NCBI GenBank assembly: GCA_011391865.1
Contig: JAABPV010000009.1
Coordinates: 1 to 53,319, forward strand
Source: Desulfobulbaceae bacterium
GTDB lineage: Bacteria; Desulfobacterota; Desulfobulbia; Desulfobulbales; Desulfobulbaceae
Length of the DNA stretch: 53,319 bases
Direction: 5' to 3'
Part shown: in pieces, positions 25,206-33,617 of the stretch
How the letters are laid out: each line of letters opens with the position of its first letter
Numbering within the stretch: position 1 is the stretch's first letter
Position numbers and translations under genes: made by a program
Notes under the pieces: generated by a model
What the model saw: the letters and a program-made list of their open reading frames with translations, nothing else
Database searches by the model: none
What the model was told of the DNA's origin: nothing

Positions 25206-25659
25206 GATTAGACCATTCCATTGTTGTAAAAATCGGCACGAGCTGTTCAACCCGTTACCAAACATTACCACCCACCTGCGAAAAATCAAGCCAAAACCAG
25301 CCTTCCTCACACCGCAGCTGCTTCTCATGGCGTTCAATGCGCGGCAGCTGCGGCTCAATCTGCCGCAAATCAAACTTGATCCGCCGCCCGTGGAACTCTG
25401 TTTACGCCAGACAGAACGCGATGCGCAGCAGACAAAGGTTGAACGGCAGCAAATCAAGCTCTGTCTGCGGCAAATCGACTTCATTCTGTCGCGGATCAGC
25501 TCGCATCAGGAGCAGATCAAGCGCAACGCGCACCGGACGCGGCTCATTTTCCTGCGGATTTTGCGCCTGTTTCGGCTGCTTTGGCGGGCTTGGCCGCAGA
25601 TTGCAGCGGCTGTCATGCTCGCAAAGGCGGAGCAAACGTCCGCCCTTGCGCCTTTGCGC
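25206..25659. other. Long intergenic region upstream of the ATPase-nuclease
   Basis: No convincing gene. Most of it is the 21-bp array; a reading frame exists on the plus strand from 25327 but lacks a ribosome binding site and runs into telA on the other strand. Confidence 0.5.
25341..25613. repeat. Thirteen degenerate units on an exact 21-bp pitch
   Basis: Units start at 25341, 25362, 25383, 25404, 25425, 25446, 25467, 25488, 25509, 25530, 25551, 25572 and 25593, each beginning with a G-C-N-G-C-A-G-A-T-like core. A rough consensus is GCGGCAGATCAAGCTC plus five variable bases. Because 21 is a multiple of three, the plus-strand frame gives heptads (RQLRLNL, PQIKLDP, QQIKLCL, RQIDFIL, EQIKRNA) and all frames repeat. 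The units are much less palindromic than in the 365-617 array. Confidence 0.75.
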
Positions 25660-26865
25660 TCAATCAATGTCCAAATAAATGGCCGGGCTGGCCTGATTGC
25701 CGCGCTCCATCTTTTTGATCGCGTCGTCGGTTTCGTTGGTGAGGCGGTCCATCTCCAGCACGGTTTTGGCCATCTGCGGCAGGGCCTCCTGACGGAAGCG
25801 GGCGATGTCGTCCAAGGCGGCGTGGATGTCGGCGAAAGCCTGCTTGAGCACCTGAATGTCCAACTGGCTGGTTGAGGCCTGCTTGTGGATTGCCGTGCCC
25901 TGATCCTTCAGCCGCCGCGCCGTGTCGCCGATCAGCTTGTTGGTCGTCTCGTTGACCGCCTCGATCTTCTTTAGGACAATGCGCTGATTGGCCAAGGCCA
26001 GGGCCACGGTCACAGCCACATTGAGGGCGTTGACCGTCACATTGACCGCCCGGCTCACGCCACGGATCAGCTCTTTATTGTTGCGGATGATGATCTCAAT
26101 GGCCAGCACCGCCTGCTGGTTGACAGCTAACTGCTGCTGCAAGTCCATCAGCCGCTGCCGGAGCGGAAAGAGCAGCTCCTCCTTGATAAAGCCACTGCGC
26201 GGGTCGTCAGAAGGAATCTCCTGCTCCGCAACCAGACTCAGCTTCTTGTCCACCATCATGCCCAGCTCAATAGCCTTGCGCAGCTTGTGCGTGGCAAGGC
26301 GGAGCTGCTTCTGGTCATCAGTCAGGGTGATGTTGTCGCGCTTGAGGGTGTCCGCGCCAGTTTGCAGCGAGCGGAAGATCGCGTCCAAGACGGTCTGCGC
26401 GCTCTCAAACTGGAGGAAGTAGCGTTTCAGCGGCGTGCCCACGCCGGGAATCATGCCTAAGAGACGGGCGAACCAGCCGGGATTGAGGTTGAATTTCTCC
26501 GGGTCCAGCTCGTCCACCTTCATGTTCAGGTTGACCAAGGCGTTCGCCACTTCGCCGCCGTCCTCGCCCTTCTGCGCCAGCTTGCGGATCGGCTCGCGCA
26601 GCATCGCGCTGCGCAGGGCGGAGTCCTTCTGCGCCTTGGAACCGAGGTTGTCAATGGCCGCGACATGCTGCTGACGCACCTCCAGCTGGCCCGCGTCTTC
26701 CGGGTTGAAATTCAGAATTCTGGCCGCGAACTCCGCCGCCATCTTCTCCAGCTCCGGGTCGACTGTCGCGACCTCCAGACGGGCCGGATCAACCAGCCCA
26801 AGCTCCGCGCTCAACTGCCGCTCATCCACTTTGACCAGCGCGTTTTCCTCTCTTGCTTCCAACAT
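25660..26865 (-). CDS. TelA/KlaA toxic-anion-resistance family protein
   Basis: 401 residues, the family length. The core FARLLGMIPGVGTPLKRYFLQFESAQTVLDAIFRSLQTGADTL and the following helical region up to ALANQRIVLKKIEAVNETTNKLI are typical of TelA (linked to tellurite, colicin and antimicrobial-peptide tolerance, and often found in envelope-stress operons). Cytoplasmic, no transmembrane segment. It is the last of five co-oriented genes (31796 to 25660) and follows the coiled-coil membrane protein by 16 bp, the usual partner position. Confidence 0.9.
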   Translation of the reverse strand: MLEAREENALVKVDERQLSAELGLVDPARLEVATVDPELEKMAAEFAARILNFNPEDAGQLEVRQQHVAAIDNLGSKAQKDSALRSAMLREPIRKLAQKGEDGGEVANALVNLNMKVDELDPEKFNLNPGWFARLLGMIPGVGTPLKRYFLQFESAQTVLDAIFRSLQTGADTLKRDNITLTDDQKQLRLATHKLRKAIELGMMVDKKLSLVAEQEIPSDDPRSGFIKEELLFPLRQRLMDLQQQLAVNQQAVLAIEIIIRNNKELIRGVSRAVNVTVNALNVAVTVALALANQRIVLKKIEAVNETTNKLIGDTARRLKDQGTAIHKQASTSQLDIQVLKQAFADIHAALDDIARFRQEALPQMAKTVLEMDRLTNETDDAIKKMERGNQASPAIYLDID

Positions 26866-26881
26866 GGGCTTCCTCCTGAAT

Positions 26882-27715
26882 TTAATACTGCTTGGCGCGG
26901 GCCGCCACCTGCTGCAACTGGGCTATGGCGGTTTCCAAATCCCCTTTGGCCAAGGGGCTGTTTGTGGACATGGCGGCCACTGCCGCCGCTGTCTCCTGAA
27001 TTGCGGTCATCGCCTCCTCGTTGGCTGCAAGCAGCTCGTTGACCTGCTCCAGCTGGCTTATGCGCAGCTGCTGCCGCCGGAGCAGGGTCTCGCGCTCCTT
27101 GCGGTCGGCTTCCGCAAGATCGGCCAGTTTGTCGATCTGCCTGAGGCGTTTTTCAAGATAATCAAGGTCAATGCCGCCGACGCTCTTCAGCAGCGAGACG
27201 ATGCGGCGGAGATTGTCAAAGCCGCCCATCTGCACCTGCTCCGCCGCGCCGAGAAAGCGCCCGTAGGACAGCTCGCCCTGCTGGAATTTCTCCGTCAGCA
27301 GACGGCTCAGGTTGTCTACCTTGGCCCGCAGCTGGTCGAGCTGCTCAACAGCCTGCCCGGCATGATCCTCTGCGCCGGGCACCGCCCGCGTTTGCTCCAG
27401 CTCGCGGCGCAGCTCGTCCAAAGCCTGCCGCTCCTGCTCCCGGAGCTGGCCGGCCAATTCTTGCAGATAACGGGAGGACAGGGCATCGCCCCGGAAGAAA
27501 ATGTTGATGATCGCGCTGCCCATGCCAAGGGCCGCGCCGCCAAGGGCCGCCAGATACAGCAGCGGCGTGTTGAACAGGTAGGCGGCAAAACCCAGCGGCA
27601 GGCCAAGCGCGGGCGGATAGAGCGTGAGCCAGTGGGTCAGCCCCTGCCGCAGCACCTGCCGACGCAGCGCGCCTTGGCTGTAGTCTTGGAGGTTGGGCGG
27701 AAGGTCGTGCTCCAC
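26882..27715 (-). CDS. TelA-partner membrane protein with coiled coil
   Basis: 277 residues. Two hydrophobic segments (about residues 33-50 and 53-73: PPALGLPLGFAAYLF, LLYLAALGGAALGMGSAIINIFF) are followed by ~200 residues of heptad-rich helix. The layout matches the membrane partner commonly encoded beside telA (XpaC-like position), but no specific motif was recognised. The start overlaps the stop of the upstream SBP-OmpA gene by a base or so, implying translational coupling. Confidence 0.7.
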   Translation of the reverse strand: MEHDLPPNLQDYSQGALRRQVLRQGLTHWLTLYPPALGLPLGFAAYLFNTPLLYLAALGGAALGMGSAIINIFFRGDALSSRYLQELAGQLREQERQALDELRRELEQTRAVPGAEDHAGQAVEQLDQLRAKVDNLSRLLTEKFQQGELSYGRFLGAAEQVQMGGFDNLRRIVSLLKSVGGIDLDYLEKRLRQIDKLADLAEADRKERETLLRRQQLRISQLEQVNELLAANEEAMTAIQETAAAVAAMSTNSPLAKGDLETAIAQLQQVAARAKQY

Positions 27716-29254
27716 TCACATATCCTCTCTCGCAAGCACCAGCTCAACCCTCGGCAGGCGGTACTCATAGGCCCGCAGCGGCTCGCCGGGCAGCTGCGCG
27801 AGCGGCTTGGTTGCTCCTAAGCCCAGCGGCCGCAGCCGGTTGGGATCAATGCTGTGGGTGATCTGAAGATAGCGGCTCACCGCGTCGGCCCGGTCCAAAG
27901 AGAGGCGCAGGTTCTCATCCATATCCCCGCGCAAGCCGGTGTGGCCCTTGATGAGGATGCGGAATCGTGGATAATGGCGGAGCCGCTCCGCCGCCGCATC
28001 AACGGTCTGCTTGCCGAGGATGTCCAATTCCGCTGTTCCCTGCTGGAAAATGACTGGATCAAGTTTCAGCGTGCCCACCTCTTTGAGCGCGGCCCAGCCT
28101 GCCGCATCCAAAGGCGGAAAGGCCGCCGCGCCAGTCTGCGCTGTTTTGCCGCCAGTGAAGCCTGCTGTTTCAGAGGCGAGCAGCTCTTCGATGAAGGCCC
28201 GGTTGGTGAGCCGGTAGGGATTGCCGTCCGGCACCGGGCTGGTGGAGAAATCGCCCGCGTTGACAAGTATGTCCGCCGCTGACTCGACAGCCGCGATCAG
28301 CCCTTCCTCGCCGCCGTTCAGGCCGAACCACTGCTCGCCGTTGTCGGAAAGCGAGGCCCAGCTCACGCCCTTAAGCATCGAACGTACCTCATCTTCCTTC
28401 AATCCGGTTTCCTCGCGGACATGACGCACCAACAGGGCCTCGTCCTGACGGTATTTGCGCAGCGTTTTGAAATAGGAAGAGAGGAGGAGCTTGACGAGCT
28501 GAGGATTCTTCTGCGCGAACTCGCGGCGGACCAGCAGGATGTCCACAATCAGCCGCTGCGTGTCCTCGGTGCCGAGCAGCTTGACAATGCCTTGCTGCTG
28601 GAGCGCCCTGCTGACATCCGGCTCCCAGAGCACGGCGACATCGGTCGTGCCGGCAAGCAGGGCGGCCTTGGCCTGCTCAGAGCCGTTCACCGCCAGCCGC
28701 AGCGGGCCTTGGGGCGGATGCAGTTCTGGCGCATTGAAATGATCCGCAGCCGCTTTGGCCAGATGCTCGCTCGGACTTGCCGGGGTGAAGGCCACTTTCA
28801 CGTCGATCTTGCCTTTGAGGTCGTCAAGGCTGGCCACCCGCTCCTGACGGGCAAGGATCGCGTCGCCGCCTTTGGACTCATCCAAAACAGCGATGATGAT
28901 GCCGGGATAGCTGAACCGCCCGCCGTTGAGGAGGTAGGAATCCACCGTGGCGGCTGCGAAATCCAGCTCGCCCTTTTGCAGCCGCTCCATCCGGCCCGGA
29001 TAGTCGGCCTTGTCGTCCTCCCAAGCCAGCAGCCAGCCCGCCTGGCGCAGGGCTGCCTTCATCTCCGGCGAGCGGAGAGGGAAATAGCCGATCCAGCTAT
29101 CCGCCGCGACGCGGATCTTGCCCTGCAAATCCGCCGCGTCGCTGGTCTCCTGCTGCTTGCGGTCAAGAATCCACGGCAGCAGCAGCCAGATTCCGTAAGT
29201 GACCGCAAGCCCCAAGAGCATCAGGAGCAACGCGCCGATCAGTCTGGCCTTCAT
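27716..29254 (-). CDS. Solute-binding protein fused to OmpA-like peptidoglycan-binding domain
   Basis: 512 residues. N-terminal transmembrane/signal anchor (ARLIGALLLMLLGLAVTYGIWLLLPWIL), then an NMT1/SsuA-like binding domain (KIRVAADSWIGYFPLRSPEM, GELDFAAATVDSYLL, KAALLAGTTDVAVLWEP). The C-terminal ~110 residues are OmpA-like: QQGTAELDILGK, FRILIKGHTGLRGD and LSLDRADAVSRYL, which bind peptidoglycan. A transporter-type binding domain tethered to the cell wall is unusual. It lies between the VWA lipoprotein and the telA pair in one operon. Confidence 0.85.
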   Translation of the reverse strand: MKARLIGALLLMLLGLAVTYGIWLLLPWILDRKQQETSDAADLQGKIRVAADSWIGYFPLRSPEMKAALRQAGWLLAWEDDKADYPGRMERLQKGELDFAAATVDSYLLNGGRFSYPGIIIAVLDESKGGDAILARQERVASLDDLKGKIDVKVAFTPASPSEHLAKAAADHFNAPELHPPQGPLRLAVNGSEQAKAALLAGTTDVAVLWEPDVSRALQQQGIVKLLGTEDTQRLIVDILLVRREFAQKNPQLVKLLLSSYFKTLRKYRQDEALLVRHVREETGLKEDEVRSMLKGVSWASLSDNGEQWFGLNGGEEGLIAAVESAADILVNAGDFSTSPVPDGNPYRLTNRAFIEELLASETAGFTGGKTAQTGAAAFPPLDAAGWAALKEVGTLKLDPVIFQQGTAELDILGKQTVDAAAERLRHYPRFRILIKGHTGLRGDMDENLRLSLDRADAVSRYLQITHSIDPNRLRPLGLGATKPLAQLPGEPLRAYEYRLPRVELVLAREDM

Positions 29255-30063
29255 TGCGCTTCAAAGGTGGCTGTGTCAAAGGTTTCGGCCTCGGCCAGCA
29301 CCTCGGCCAAGCCTTGGCGCAGCGCGGCAGGATTATCCGCCGCCTTGTACATGGTGCGGCCCGGCATGTTGAGGCTGTGATTCTGGCCGATACAGAAGCC
29401 GATGGTATGCAGCTCTACCGGCGTGCTGGCCAGCATCCAGCTCACCTGCGCCCTTGGATCCTCGCTCATGCTGGCCTCGCCATCGGTGACGACCACGAGG
29501 ATGTAACGGCCATAGCCGAGCTGTCGCATCGCCTGTGCCTCCAGCTTCGCATAGCCGGAGGTGATCGCGCTGCGCAGCGGAGTCTCGCCGGAGGCAGCGA
29601 CCGAGGTAACTGCTTCGGCAAACTGCTTGCGGTTGCCGCCGCCCAAGGGCACCAGCTCGCGGATTCTGCTTTCCGTGAAGGCGAGCAGGCCGAGATTCGC
29701 CTCGGCAGGCACGCTGGCCGCGAATTCCTTGAGAGCGTTCTTGGCCGCCTCCATCTTGCTGGTTCCGCCGGAGCACTGCTTATCGGTCATGGAGCCGCTG
29801 CCATCTAATACCACATAATAATTAGCTGCCAGCAGGTTCGGGGCCAAGATCATGTCTCCGGCAGGCGCGGGCGGCCACGGCGCGGCGGCAGGTTTGGCCA
29901 CGGCGGCTCCTGCGCCTGCCTGCTGAGGACCGGCCTGCGTTGCCGGATTAGTCTGGGGCGTAGAGCTGCTTCCATGCTGCGCCGGACGGTCTTCGCAGCC
30001 GGGCAGCAGACAGCTCATGGCTGCGGCGGCAAGCAGAAGCGGCGTGATTTTCAATGCGTTCAT
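29251..30063 (-). CDS. VWA-domain lipoprotein
   Basis: 270 residues from the ATG preceded by GAGGGAGG. Lipobox LLPGC (Cys23), an Ala/Pro/Gln-rich linker (residues 30-70), then a von Willebrand factor A domain with the MIDAS motif DGSGSM (87-92) and later TDGE. It should bind a protein partner through a metal in the periplasm. Its stop overlaps the start of the SBP-OmpA gene by four bases (coupled translation). Confidence 0.88.
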   Translation of the reverse strand: MNALKITPLLLAAAAMSCLLPGCEDRPAQHGSSSTPQTNPATQAGPQQAGAGAAVAKPAAAPWPPAPAGDMILAPNLLAANYYVVLDGSGSMTDKQCSGGTSKMEAAKNALKEFAASVPAEANLGLLAFTESRIRELVPLGGGNRKQFAEAVTSVAASGETPLRSAITSGYAKLEAQAMRQLGYGRYILVVVTDGEASMSEDPRAQVSWMLASTPVELHTIGFCIGQNHSLNMPGRTMYKAADNPAALRQGLAEVLAEAETFDTATFEAQ

Positions 30064-30077
30064 CGTCCGCCTCCCTC

Positions 30078-31796
30078 TCACAGCGGCTTGAAGACCGATG
30101 TTTCGGCTTCGAGCTGAAGGATGCGGAATTCCACCCGCATGTTGTCGCGCCATGCCTGCTCGGTCTTAGGCGGGCAGGGATCGTCGCCGCACATGCCGCT
30201 TCTCGGCTTGGCAATGCCGTGGCCGATCACCGCGAACTGGCTTTCATCCAAGGTCACGCCCTTGGCGGCGGCAAAGGTCACAACGCTTTCACGCACCGCG
30301 TTGGCCCGCGAGAGGCTGAGATTCTTAGCCGCCTGCTTGATCTGCCCCAAAGCCATTTCCGTCTCCTGCCGCTTCTTCGCTTGCAGCCAGCCCATCGGGT
30401 CTGAGTGGCCTTCCACAGTGATCACCGCGCCGCCGTAGGTCGAGGCCAGCTCAATAACCTTATTGAATGCGTCGGCGTAAAGGTCAGCCGAGAACTGGTT
30501 CTGGTTGGGCTGGAAAAAGACCTCGAAGGAGAACAGCTCGCCCTCGGCCAAGCGGTCCTGCTGCTGCTTGCGCTGGATCACACCTGCGACCTTGGCGGAA
30601 TCGAACTTTGGAACCGCCGCGTCAGCCACGTTGCTCAGGCCCTCCTTGAGCGCGTCGTAGTTGAACTCAGCCGCAGCCAAAGGCGACTTCCTGCCAAGCA
30701 GGCCGAGCTTGACAAAGGCGTTCTGGGTCTGGTCGCGGAGGTTAAGGAAATTGCGCGGATAATTGGGATCAGTGAAGAACTTGACGTTGCCGGCGAAGCC
30801 GACGAACTCGCAGTCCGCCCGCAGCGACTCCGCGTCGGCGGTCGCGGCAGGACTGTCGAACAGCAGCTGCGCCGAAGCCTTGACCGTCTCGGTGTAGTCC
30901 TTCATCCGGCCAGTCTTGTTCTTGAGCAGCTCGGCCAGCCGCTCCTCGCCTTGCATCAGGCCGTTGACGAACTTCTCCACCTCGGCGCGGCGGCTTTTGA
31001 AATAATCGCTCCGCACCGCATAGACATCGGCGATGACCCGGTTGGCGGTCTTGGTCGAAAGCAGGATCTCCGCGCCTTTGACCGAGCCTTCCGCGCCTGT
31101 GCCCACCGCGCCGCCAGAGGTCAGGGCCATGCCGTCCGGGATGATCATCATCGCCGCATCAATGCCGTCCTCACGGAAGGCATCAGCCGGGGTCTCCGCT
31201 GTGCCGGTCAAATCTTTGACCCACTTGACAGTCACGTCGCTCATGGACAGCCCTGCGTCGGCCAGCACCTTGGCAAGATAGTCAACATGCGGGCCGTAGG
31301 CTTGCAGGGCCACGGTTTTGCCCTTGAGATCCTTGACGGTCTTGATCCCCGGCTTGACCGCGAGGCAGTCGCCACCGTTCGACCAAGTGAGCTGGTAGAT
31401 GACCACCGGCGCGGTGCGCGGGTCACGCCCAAGCACCTCAGAGGCCATGCTCACCATGCCCACGGTGCCGCGCAGATAGGGCGTGTCGCCCTTCAAGTAC
31501 GCCTCGATCTGCTTCTTGAAGTCATCTTCACGCGCCAGATTCAGTTTCAGGCCCTTCTTGCCGAAGATGCTGTCCGGCGCGGTACGGGCGGCGTTGCCGT
31601 TGGCGAAGATGGTTGCCTCGTCGCCGCCCCACGTGATCAGCGGCACCCGGATATGCTCGGCAGGCTTGACCTCCTCGACCGCAGCACTGATGACCTTGGC
31701 CAGCGGCGGCGCGTCCACATACTGCACTGCGCGGGCGGTCGGGCCGGAGAAGAGGAGGAGGAGGAACACCGCGTGAGCAAGCCCTTGTCGTCTCAT
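30078..31796 (-). CDS. Second SBP-OmpA fusion, first gene of the telA operon
   Basis: 572 residues from the ATG preceded by AAGGTG; a GTG three codons earlier is possible. Signal peptide (LAHAVFLLLLFSGPTARA), a phosphate/NMT1-like binding domain (HIRVPLITWGGDEATIFANG, KTVKDLKGKTVALQAYGPHVDYLAKVL), then a C-terminal OmpA-like domain (GGAVITVEGHSDPMGWL, LSLSRANAVRESV, FAVIGHGIAKPRSG). Two Cys near the end (MCGDDPC) may form a disulfide. It shares the design of the 27716 gene but is only distantly similar, so the operon carries two such fusions. Confidence 0.88.
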   Translation of the reverse strand: MRRQGLAHAVFLLLLFSGPTARAVQYVDAPPLAKVISAAVEEVKPAEHIRVPLITWGGDEATIFANGNAARTAPDSIFGKKGLKLNLAREDDFKKQIEAYLKGDTPYLRGTVGMVSMASEVLGRDPRTAPVVIYQLTWSNGGDCLAVKPGIKTVKDLKGKTVALQAYGPHVDYLAKVLADAGLSMSDVTVKWVKDLTGTAETPADAFREDGIDAAMMIIPDGMALTSGGAVGTGAEGSVKGAEILLSTKTANRVIADVYAVRSDYFKSRRAEVEKFVNGLMQGEERLAELLKNKTGRMKDYTETVKASAQLLFDSPAATADAESLRADCEFVGFAGNVKFFTDPNYPRNFLNLRDQTQNAFVKLGLLGRKSPLAAAEFNYDALKEGLSNVADAAVPKFDSAKVAGVIQRKQQQDRLAEGELFSFEVFFQPNQNQFSADLYADAFNKVIELASTYGGAVITVEGHSDPMGWLQAKKRQETEMALGQIKQAAKNLSLSRANAVRESVVTFAAAKGVTLDESQFAVIGHGIAKPRSGMCGDDPCPPKTEQAWRDNMRVEFRILQLEAETSVFKPL

Positions 31797-31933
31797 GGGA
31801 AGCACCTTGTCAAGAATTCAGAGGAAACAGGCGCACCAGCTGCCTGTGCGGGCAGATTCGCATGAAACGCAAATGCTGTCAAGTCTTTTTGCGCAAGAAA
31901 TGAAGTGCGTTGCGCAGGCCGTCGGGATGCTTG

Positions 31934-32121
31934 ACCCGGCAGCGGCGGGTTTACCGTTCCGAAGCGTTCGGGTTACTAATCCCGAAGCGAATTCATCGCC
32001 CGATGAATTGCAAATGGGATACTAATCCCGAAGCGGATTCTACGCCCGATGAATTCCTTTTGGGATGAGTAACCCGCAGAGAATTCATCGCCCGTAGAAT
32101 TGAAAATGGGATTCCCGTCCC
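31934..32121. repeat. Eight or nine palindromes on an exact 23-bp pitch
   Basis: Palindrome centres: 31942 (ACCCG/CGGGT), 31976.5 (GGGTTACTAATCCC), 31999.5 (AATTCATCG-CC-CGATGAATT), 32022.5 (GGGATACTAATCCC), 32045.5, 32068.5 (GGGATGAGTAACCC), 32091.5 and 32114.5. From 31976.5 on, spacing is 23.0 bp each time. Two palindrome types alternate (G-G-G...C-C-C and A-A-T-T-C...G-A-A-T-T), giving a 46-bp superunit at 31970, 32016, 32062 and 32108. Arms vary in compensating ways (GATGAATT vs TAGAATT), keeping symmetry. Confidence 0.85.
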
Positions 32122-32149
32122 GGCTGCGGCGGAACGGGAATCCTTTTTT
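32108..32149 (+). terminator. Intrinsic terminator / last palindrome of the array
   Basis: GGATTCCCGT pairs with ACGGGAATCC across a 15-base loop, followed by six T on the plus strand. On the minus strand the stem is followed by CATTTTC, so it may also stop the short genes read leftward. Its stem is almost the same sequence as the terminator at 33618-33660. Confidence 0.65.
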
Positions 32150-32199
32150 GGCAGGAACGGCGGATGCGGCGGCAGGCGGAACGCAGTCCGGCCCGCGCC

Positions 32200-32337
32200 C
32201 TACCGGCCTTTCTTGGAAGGGGTCATCGGCTTGGGCGGCGGCGGCGCAACATAGCCTCCGGCCTTGCCTTTTTTCTGTCGGCCAGGCGACGGGGTCGGTC
32301 GCGGCGGCGTTGCTGCGGGCGGTTTTTTCTCGCTCAT
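32200..32337 (-). CDS. Very small Pro/Lys-rich protein
   Basis: 45 residues from an ATG with a strong AAGGAG ribosome binding site (8 bases away). Sequence MSEKKPPAATPPRPTPSP...GYVAPPPPKPMTPSKKGR is disordered and very rich in Pro and Lys. No hydrophobic segment, so it is probably cytoplasmic and could bind nucleic acid or act as a linker peptide. The strong start and absence of any other frame support a real gene. Confidence 0.6.
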   Translation of the reverse strand: MSEKKPPAATPPRPTPSPGRQKKGKAGGYVAPPPPKPMTPSKKGR

Positions 32338-32456
32338 ATCATGCTCCTTGTGGTTGATGAGATGCTCCGGCGGCGCGGATACTGCGTTCAACTATACGCC
32401 AACTGCGGCAAACCGCAAGCAAATTGGCGGCTGCGGCTGTTGCGGCCATGCGCTGA

Positions 32457-32627
32457 TCAGGCTGCCGCGTGGAACGCCTCGTGGAAGCTAATCTCGCTCT
32501 GTGGCATATCCCGGTCAAAGGAGAGCGCGCTGATCTCCAATTCCGCAAAGGCCGTTTTGATCAGCGCGGCAATGGCGGTGATGCCGACTTTAGTCTGGTG
32601 TCCGATGATGATCGTTTTTGGTGTCAT
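32457..32627 (-). CDS. Possible 56-residue protein
   Basis: Frame from ATG 32627 to TGA: MTPKTIIIGHQTKVGITAIA...FDRDMPQSEISFHEAFHAAA. It is amphipathic with a hydrophobic first half and acidic second half. No clear ribosome binding site. It is the only open stretch in this gap and runs on the same strand as the Pro/Lys-rich gene, but it may be chance. Confidence 0.35.
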   Translation of the reverse strand: MTPKTIIIGHQTKVGITAIAALIKTAFAELEISALSFDRDMPQSEISFHEAFHAAA

Positions 32628-32683
32628 TGCTGTCGCAGATGCTTAGTTGAGAATGTGTCTCATTATTATTGCTCGTTTTTATA

Positions 32684-32726
32684 TTGACATATTTCAAGCA
32701 CCATGTTATGGGTTATGTACCATAAC
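32684..32726 (+). promoter_or_regulatory. Promoter with overlapping inverted repeat
   Basis: TTGACA at 32684-32689 with a weak TATGGG 17 bp later. GTTATGG (32705-32711) and CCATAAC (32720-32726) form a perfect 7-bp inverted repeat over the -10/start region, as expected for a repressor operator. It precedes the exported protein gene at 32774. Confidence 0.5.
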
Positions 32727-32773
32727 GAAGATGCTGTATCTTTGTCACCAAAAAAACTGGAGGAAATGTCAAA

Positions 32774-33586
32774 ATGAAGAAGTTTATGTGCGCAGCTGCC
32801 GGGTTAGGTGTCGTGTCTTTTGCGGCGGTGTCGGCCTCGGCCGCAACCCCTTCCGCGAAATTTGCCGCCACGTGGACGACAAAGCCAGGACTGGCATCAG
32901 TGGTGAACATTTCTGATGCCACAGCAGATGCTGTCAAGGTTGACAGCAAAACCGGCTACACTTTGGCGACCATCAAAGTGCCGCAGGACAAAGAGCTGCT
33001 GATCGGTGTTTCTGCGGAAATCGGCTTGGTGACTGAAACCGCAGTGAAAGGCAAGAATGGCGGCACAGCGACATCCACTGCTGACGGCGAAGCCTACATC
33101 ACAGTGTATGCTGTTCCTCGTGAAGGCGGCGACAGCACTGAAGCGGCTCCAGGAAAGGTCATGCTCTCCAAGCGGGTTCAGGCATTGACCGCTACCTTGG
33201 GCGGCGTGATTCAGAGCTGCCAAGTGAGCTGCGCGGAAAATCCGGATTCCGGGCTAATAGTGTGCGAGGACATTGTGATCGCTGAAGACTGCGTGGTCAC
33301 AGACGAGCAGATCGGCCTGCTGCAAGACACCACCGCCGCGCATCACTTCAATTTTGTCCTGCCGAACATGAAGCAGGGCGTGTACGACATCAAAGCTGTG
33401 TTCACCACCGGCGCACGTGCTGCTGTTGACATCTGCGACGAAGGCGAGGCGTGCAGCTTTGATCCTGAAGGAACAGTCGCCGCCAGCGCAAACACAAAAG
33501 CCGTGATCAACAAAACCATGCTGACCGTGCAGCAGGTTCGCGCCGCAAAAGACGGCTTGCAGGAGATGGACATCATCCCGCAGTAA
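32774..33586 (+). CDS. Exported protein of unknown function
   Basis: 270 residues with GGAGG 9 bases before the ATG and a clear signal peptide (MKKFMCAAAGLGVVSFAAVSASA). The mature part is beta-rich with Ala, Thr, Val and six Cys (SCQVSC, VCED, EDCV, ICDEGEAC), spaced for disulfides, so it probably folds in the periplasm or outside. No family recognised. It stands alone: own promoter upstream, intrinsic terminator downstream, suggesting high, separately controlled expression. Confidence 0.82.
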   Translation: MKKFMCAAAGLGVVSFAAVSASAATPSAKFAATWTTKPGLASVVNISDATADAVKVDSKTGYTLATIKVPQDKELLIGVSAEIGLVTETAVKGKNGGTATSTADGEAYITVYAVPREGGDSTEAAPGKVMLSKRVQALTATLGGVIQSCQVSCAENPDSGLIVCEDIVIAEDCVVTDEQIGLLQDTTAAHHFNFVLPNMKQGVYDIKAVFTTGARAAVDICDEGEACSFDPEGTVAASANTKAVINKTMLTVQQVRAAKDGLQEMDIIPQ

Positions 33587-33617
33587 CATTGCTGACAGCA
33601 TTGCCCTTCCTGCCGCG

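Larger units (their letters stand above)
31797..32199. other. Intergenic region with palindrome array and terminator
   Basis: Between two minus-strand genes. It should hold the promoter of the telA operon next to 31796, then the 23-bp palindrome array and a terminator (listed separately). No gene seen. Confidence 0.5.

Noticed and set aside
25153-25875. Long plus-strand reading frame over the 21-bp array and telA
   Set aside because: No ribosome binding site; its second half is antisense to the clear telA gene. The repeat pitch of 21 keeps all frames open by itself.
30405-31865. 486-codon plus-strand frame opposite the SBP-OmpA gene
   Set aside because: Antisense shadow; the minus-strand protein has a signal peptide and two recognisable domains.
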